Source: Akkermansiaceae bacterium (GTDB taxonomy: Bacteria > Verrucomicrobiota > Verrucomicrobiia > Verrucomicrobiales > DEV007). Taken from it: a DNA stretch of 64,000 bases. The DNA lies in NCBI GenBank assembly GCA_024233005.1, contig JACKQE010000004.1:186001-250000 (forward strand). The letters run 5' to 3'. The notes beneath the pieces are model-generated. The model saw nothing but the letters and a program-made list of their open reading frames with translations. It had not been told where the DNA came from and searched no databases. The translations under genes were made by a program, and so were the position numbers. How positions within the stretch are numbered: position 1 is the stretch's first letter; each line of letters begins with the position of its first letter. Shown here one piece after another: positions 62,269-64,000 of the stretch.

Positions 62269-62976
62269 ATGAAAATCCAACCTATTGCTATGGTGAAACA
62301 TTCCTTTGCCCTTCCCATTCACACTCTCGCGCTGGCCTTGGTGATGTCAGCTTTTTCCGCCCTTGGCGGAACGCCGGAAGAAAACCGGGCCATTGTCCTT
62401 GAGGCCATTCCGCGACTGCCCGATGTTTCCTCCAGGAATCTGTACTTCCTGCAACTTCTATCGGAAGGCAGATCCATGGATGAAGCCAGCACTTCGAAAT
62501 CAAGTGATCCCGACACGGTGAATACCTACGAATCACTCACTCCCGAAGCTCGGAAAAAGTTGGCCCTGAATTTCGCCAAGAAAATCCAAGATCCCACTGC
62601 GCTCGAGGAACTCGCCCAGGAACTCCCCCAGGATGCCAAAGTTTCCGCAGATTTGCCCCCCGAGGTCGCCCACAAGGCCATCTCCGAAGCCCTGAGCAAG
62701 GAGTCGGATGTCACCGCCCCCAACCTTGTCTTTCTCAAAGGCCTTGCCGACGGCAAGTCATGGGACGATGCCAGCAAGGGCAAAAGGGCCGATCCAGACA
62801 CTCTCGCTACCTATGAATCCCTGTCGCCTGAAGACCGCAAGAAACTTGCTCTCAATTTCGGGAACAAAATCAAAGATCCTTCTTCTCTCACGAAACTCGC
62901 CCGTGAGTTGACAAATTCCGCTGCTCCTGCCGCCAGCAGCGGCAACGCCGTGCCGGCCCCTCCGAGTGATCGATGA
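62269..62976 (+). CDS. Exported protein with two tandem 84-residue repeats
   Basis: 235 residues; another ATG at 62290 also fits. A signal peptide (about 8-34, HSFALPIHTLALALVMSAFSA) is followed by two repeats, residues 36-119 and 131-214. The core of each reads N-L-x-F-L-x-x-L-x-x-G-[RK]-S-[MW]-[DE]-[DE]-A, then [SA]-D-P-D-T-[VL]-x-T-Y-E-S-L-[ST]-P-E-x-R-K-K-L-A-L-N-F. The C-terminus is Ala/Pro-rich. The family and role are unknown; related motifs occur in the 275-residue protein encoded 1.2 kb away. Probably periplasmic. Confidence 0.78.
   Translation: MKIQPIAMVKHSFALPIHTLALALVMSAFSALGGTPEENRAIVLEAIPRLPDVSSRNLYFLQLLSEGRSMDEASTSKSSDPDTVNTYESLTPEARKKLALNFAKKIQDPTALEELAQELPQDAKVSADLPPEVAHKAISEALSKESDVTAPNLVFLKGLADGKSWDDASKGKRADPDTLATYESLSPEDRKKLALNFGNKIKDPSSLTKLARELTNSAAPAASSGNAVPAPPSDR
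62374..62910 (+). repeat. Two protein-coding tandem repeats
   Basis: Copies at 62374-62625 and 62659-62910 (84 codons each, 95-codon period) within one exported protein. Nucleotide similarity is moderate but the protein motif is well kept, so this is an old duplication under selection. Confidence 0.75.
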
Positions 62977-63017
62977 AATAACCGGCTTGAGCGATTAGCT
63001 AGCGAGATTTGATACCC

Positions 63018-64000
63018 ATGAGAAAACCGTCCTACCAGAGGTTGATCCTGCTCCTCATGTTTGGGGGAACGATGGCATGCCTGGGAAATGAAGCCCTGCC
63101 CCAGCGGCAGTCGGCACTCACCCTGCTCCAGATCAACGATGTCTATATTGCAAAGCCGAAAGAGGGTCAAAAATCGGGAGGCCTGGCCCGAGTGGCGACT
63201 CTTAAAAAAAGATTCCAGTCTGAAGGACGCTCGGTGGAGTTGATCCTGTGCGGTGATTTCCTCTCCCCATCGATCGCTTCCAGCATTTTCAAGGGCCGCC
63301 AGATGATCGAGGCATTCAATGCCGCCGGGGTGGACATCGGCATTCTCGGAAACCATGAATTTGATTTCGGCCCGGATGTGCTGCGCCAGCGTTTGACGGA
63401 AGCAACATGGAAATGGTTGGTTTCGAATGTCTCAGAAGAATCGACGGGAAAACCGATCGGAAACTACCCCACCTGGATGATAAAAGACTATGGAGGCATG
63501 AAGGTGGGGTATGTCGGACTCTGCCTCAACGGCGAGGAAATCAGCCAGGACCGCAGGATTGGCATCCGAATCGAAGACCCGATAGAAGTTGGGGAGCGGA
63601 TGGTGAAAGAACTCAAACAGCGGGGGGCTGAGGTCGTTGTCGCGGTGACCCATCTTGACTATGCCGATGACCGCCGTCTGGCCAGGCGTTGCCCGGAGAT
63701 CGACATCATTCTCGGCGGCCATGAGCACGAGGCCAGCACGACCTGGGTGGGGAGGACGCTGATCAGCAAAGCCGACAGTGATGCGGTTACCGCCGCACGG
63801 ATTGATCTGCTGCGCCCTGAGGAACCAGGAAAGCCTCCGGAGATCCAATATGAACTGATCCAGATCGATGAACGAATCCCCGATGATCCAGACACCGCGA
63901 AAGTGGCGGGAGATTACGATGACCGACTGGGCCACGCAATGGAGGCCGAAATCGGCCAGACCCGTGAACCACTTGACGCAGTTACCGAAAGTGTCCGGTC
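63018..64000 (+). CDS. 5'-nucleotidase / 2',3'-cyclic phosphodiesterase family protein, 5' part
   Basis: The ATG at 63018 opens a frame that runs off the window; 327 codons are visible. A signal peptide covers about 1-24 (LILLLMFGGTMACLG). The metallophosphatase domain follows: LLQINDVY (36-43), LCGDFLSPS (78-85), LGNHEFDFG (110-118), VAVTHLDYADD and LGGHEHEAST. The first motif is NDVY rather than the usual NDxH, a variant known in some nucleotidases. The C-terminal substrate domain of UshA-type enzymes should lie beyond the window edge. The role would be release of phosphate from nucleotides in the periplasm. Confidence 0.88.
   Translation, partial: MRKPSYQRLILLLMFGGTMACLGNEALPQRQSALTLLQINDVYIAKPKEGQKSGGLARVATLKKRFQSEGRSVELILCGDFLSPSIASSIFKGRQMIEAFNAAGVDIGILGNHEFDFGPDVLRQRLTEATWKWLVSNVSEESTGKPIGNYPTWMIKDYGGMKVGYVGLCLNGEEISQDRRIGIRIEDPIEVGERMVKELKQRGAEVVVAVTHLDYADDRRLARRCPEIDIILGGHEHEASTTWVGRTLISKADSDAVTAARIDLLRPEEPGKPPEIQYELIQIDERIPDDPDTAKVAGDYDDRLGHAMEAEIGQTREPLDAVTESVR

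Noticed and set aside
1..64000. CRISPR arrays, insertion sequences, transposases, integrases, rRNA
   Set aside because: None was seen on either strand: no regularly spaced direct repeats, no transposase-like protein and no rRNA segment.

Overview
The window looks like a chromosomal segment of a Verrucomicrobiota bacterium, most likely Verrucomicrobiales close to the Akkermansiaceae/Verrucomicrobiaceae. The reasons are: a division and cell-wall (dcw) cluster with a fused MurC-MurB protein; a five-gene pilus-like locus whose gene order and proteins match Amuc_1098 to Amuc_1102 of Akkermansia muciniphila; and secreted families typical of the Planctomycetes-Verrucomicrobia group (PSCyt1/DUF1549/DUF1553, sulfatase, ThuA, DUF3500, PQQ-type propellers). 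The base composition is moderately GC-rich, except for a visibly AT-richer stretch from about 58.1 to 61.7 kb. All family and homology calls come from reading the translations, not from searches.

Layout. 0-5 kb: the end of an unknown gene, a reverse-strand tRNA-Pro(GGG), a TetR repressor with a 16-bp palindrome upstream and an ECF sigma factor, then a leftward operon of a class IV aminotransferase, HisC and SixA. 5-24 kb: accessory, mostly exported proteins. These include a protein fusing a type IV pilin N-terminus to a von Willebrand A domain, a 1216-residue DUF1553 protein, a PQQ propeller, ThuA, a uracil-DNA glycosylase with altered iron-sulfur ligands, DUF3500, a malectin/propeller/LamG lipoprotein, ribulokinase and a sulfatase-fold protein that has lost its catalytic residues. 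23.5-26.7 kb: the operon coaE-rho-rnd.

26.8-33.8 kb: the Amuc_1098-1102-like operon, read leftward. It encodes a periplasmic protein, a PilM-PilN fusion, an Amuc_1100-like protein, a membrane-anchored protein with an EF-hand-like loop, and a TPR-containing secretin. Together they would form the inner-membrane platform and outer-membrane pore of a type IV pilus-like machine. No pilus ATPase, PilC or prepilin peptidase is in the window.

33.9-55 kb: a PQQ propeller, then the dcw cluster, read leftward as rsmH-ftsL-ftsI-murE-murF-mraY-murD-LysM-ftsW-murG-murC/murB-ddl-ftsQ-ftsA-ftsZ. It has no mraZ, a LysM membrane protein inserted between murD and ftsW, and an FtsZ with an unusual T7 loop. A sigma-70-like promoter lies about 0.2 kb upstream of rsmH.

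55-58.1 kb, rightward: an 8Fe-8S ferredoxin-domain protein, a DUF1444 protein and bifunctional PheA, followed by tRNA-Ser(GGA). 58.1-63 kb: small hypothetical genes, including a GRAM-domain protein, two membrane-protein genes each broken by an apparent one-base loss in a homopolymer, and two secreted proteins sharing an unrecognised repeat. The window ends inside a 5'-nucleotidase-family gene.
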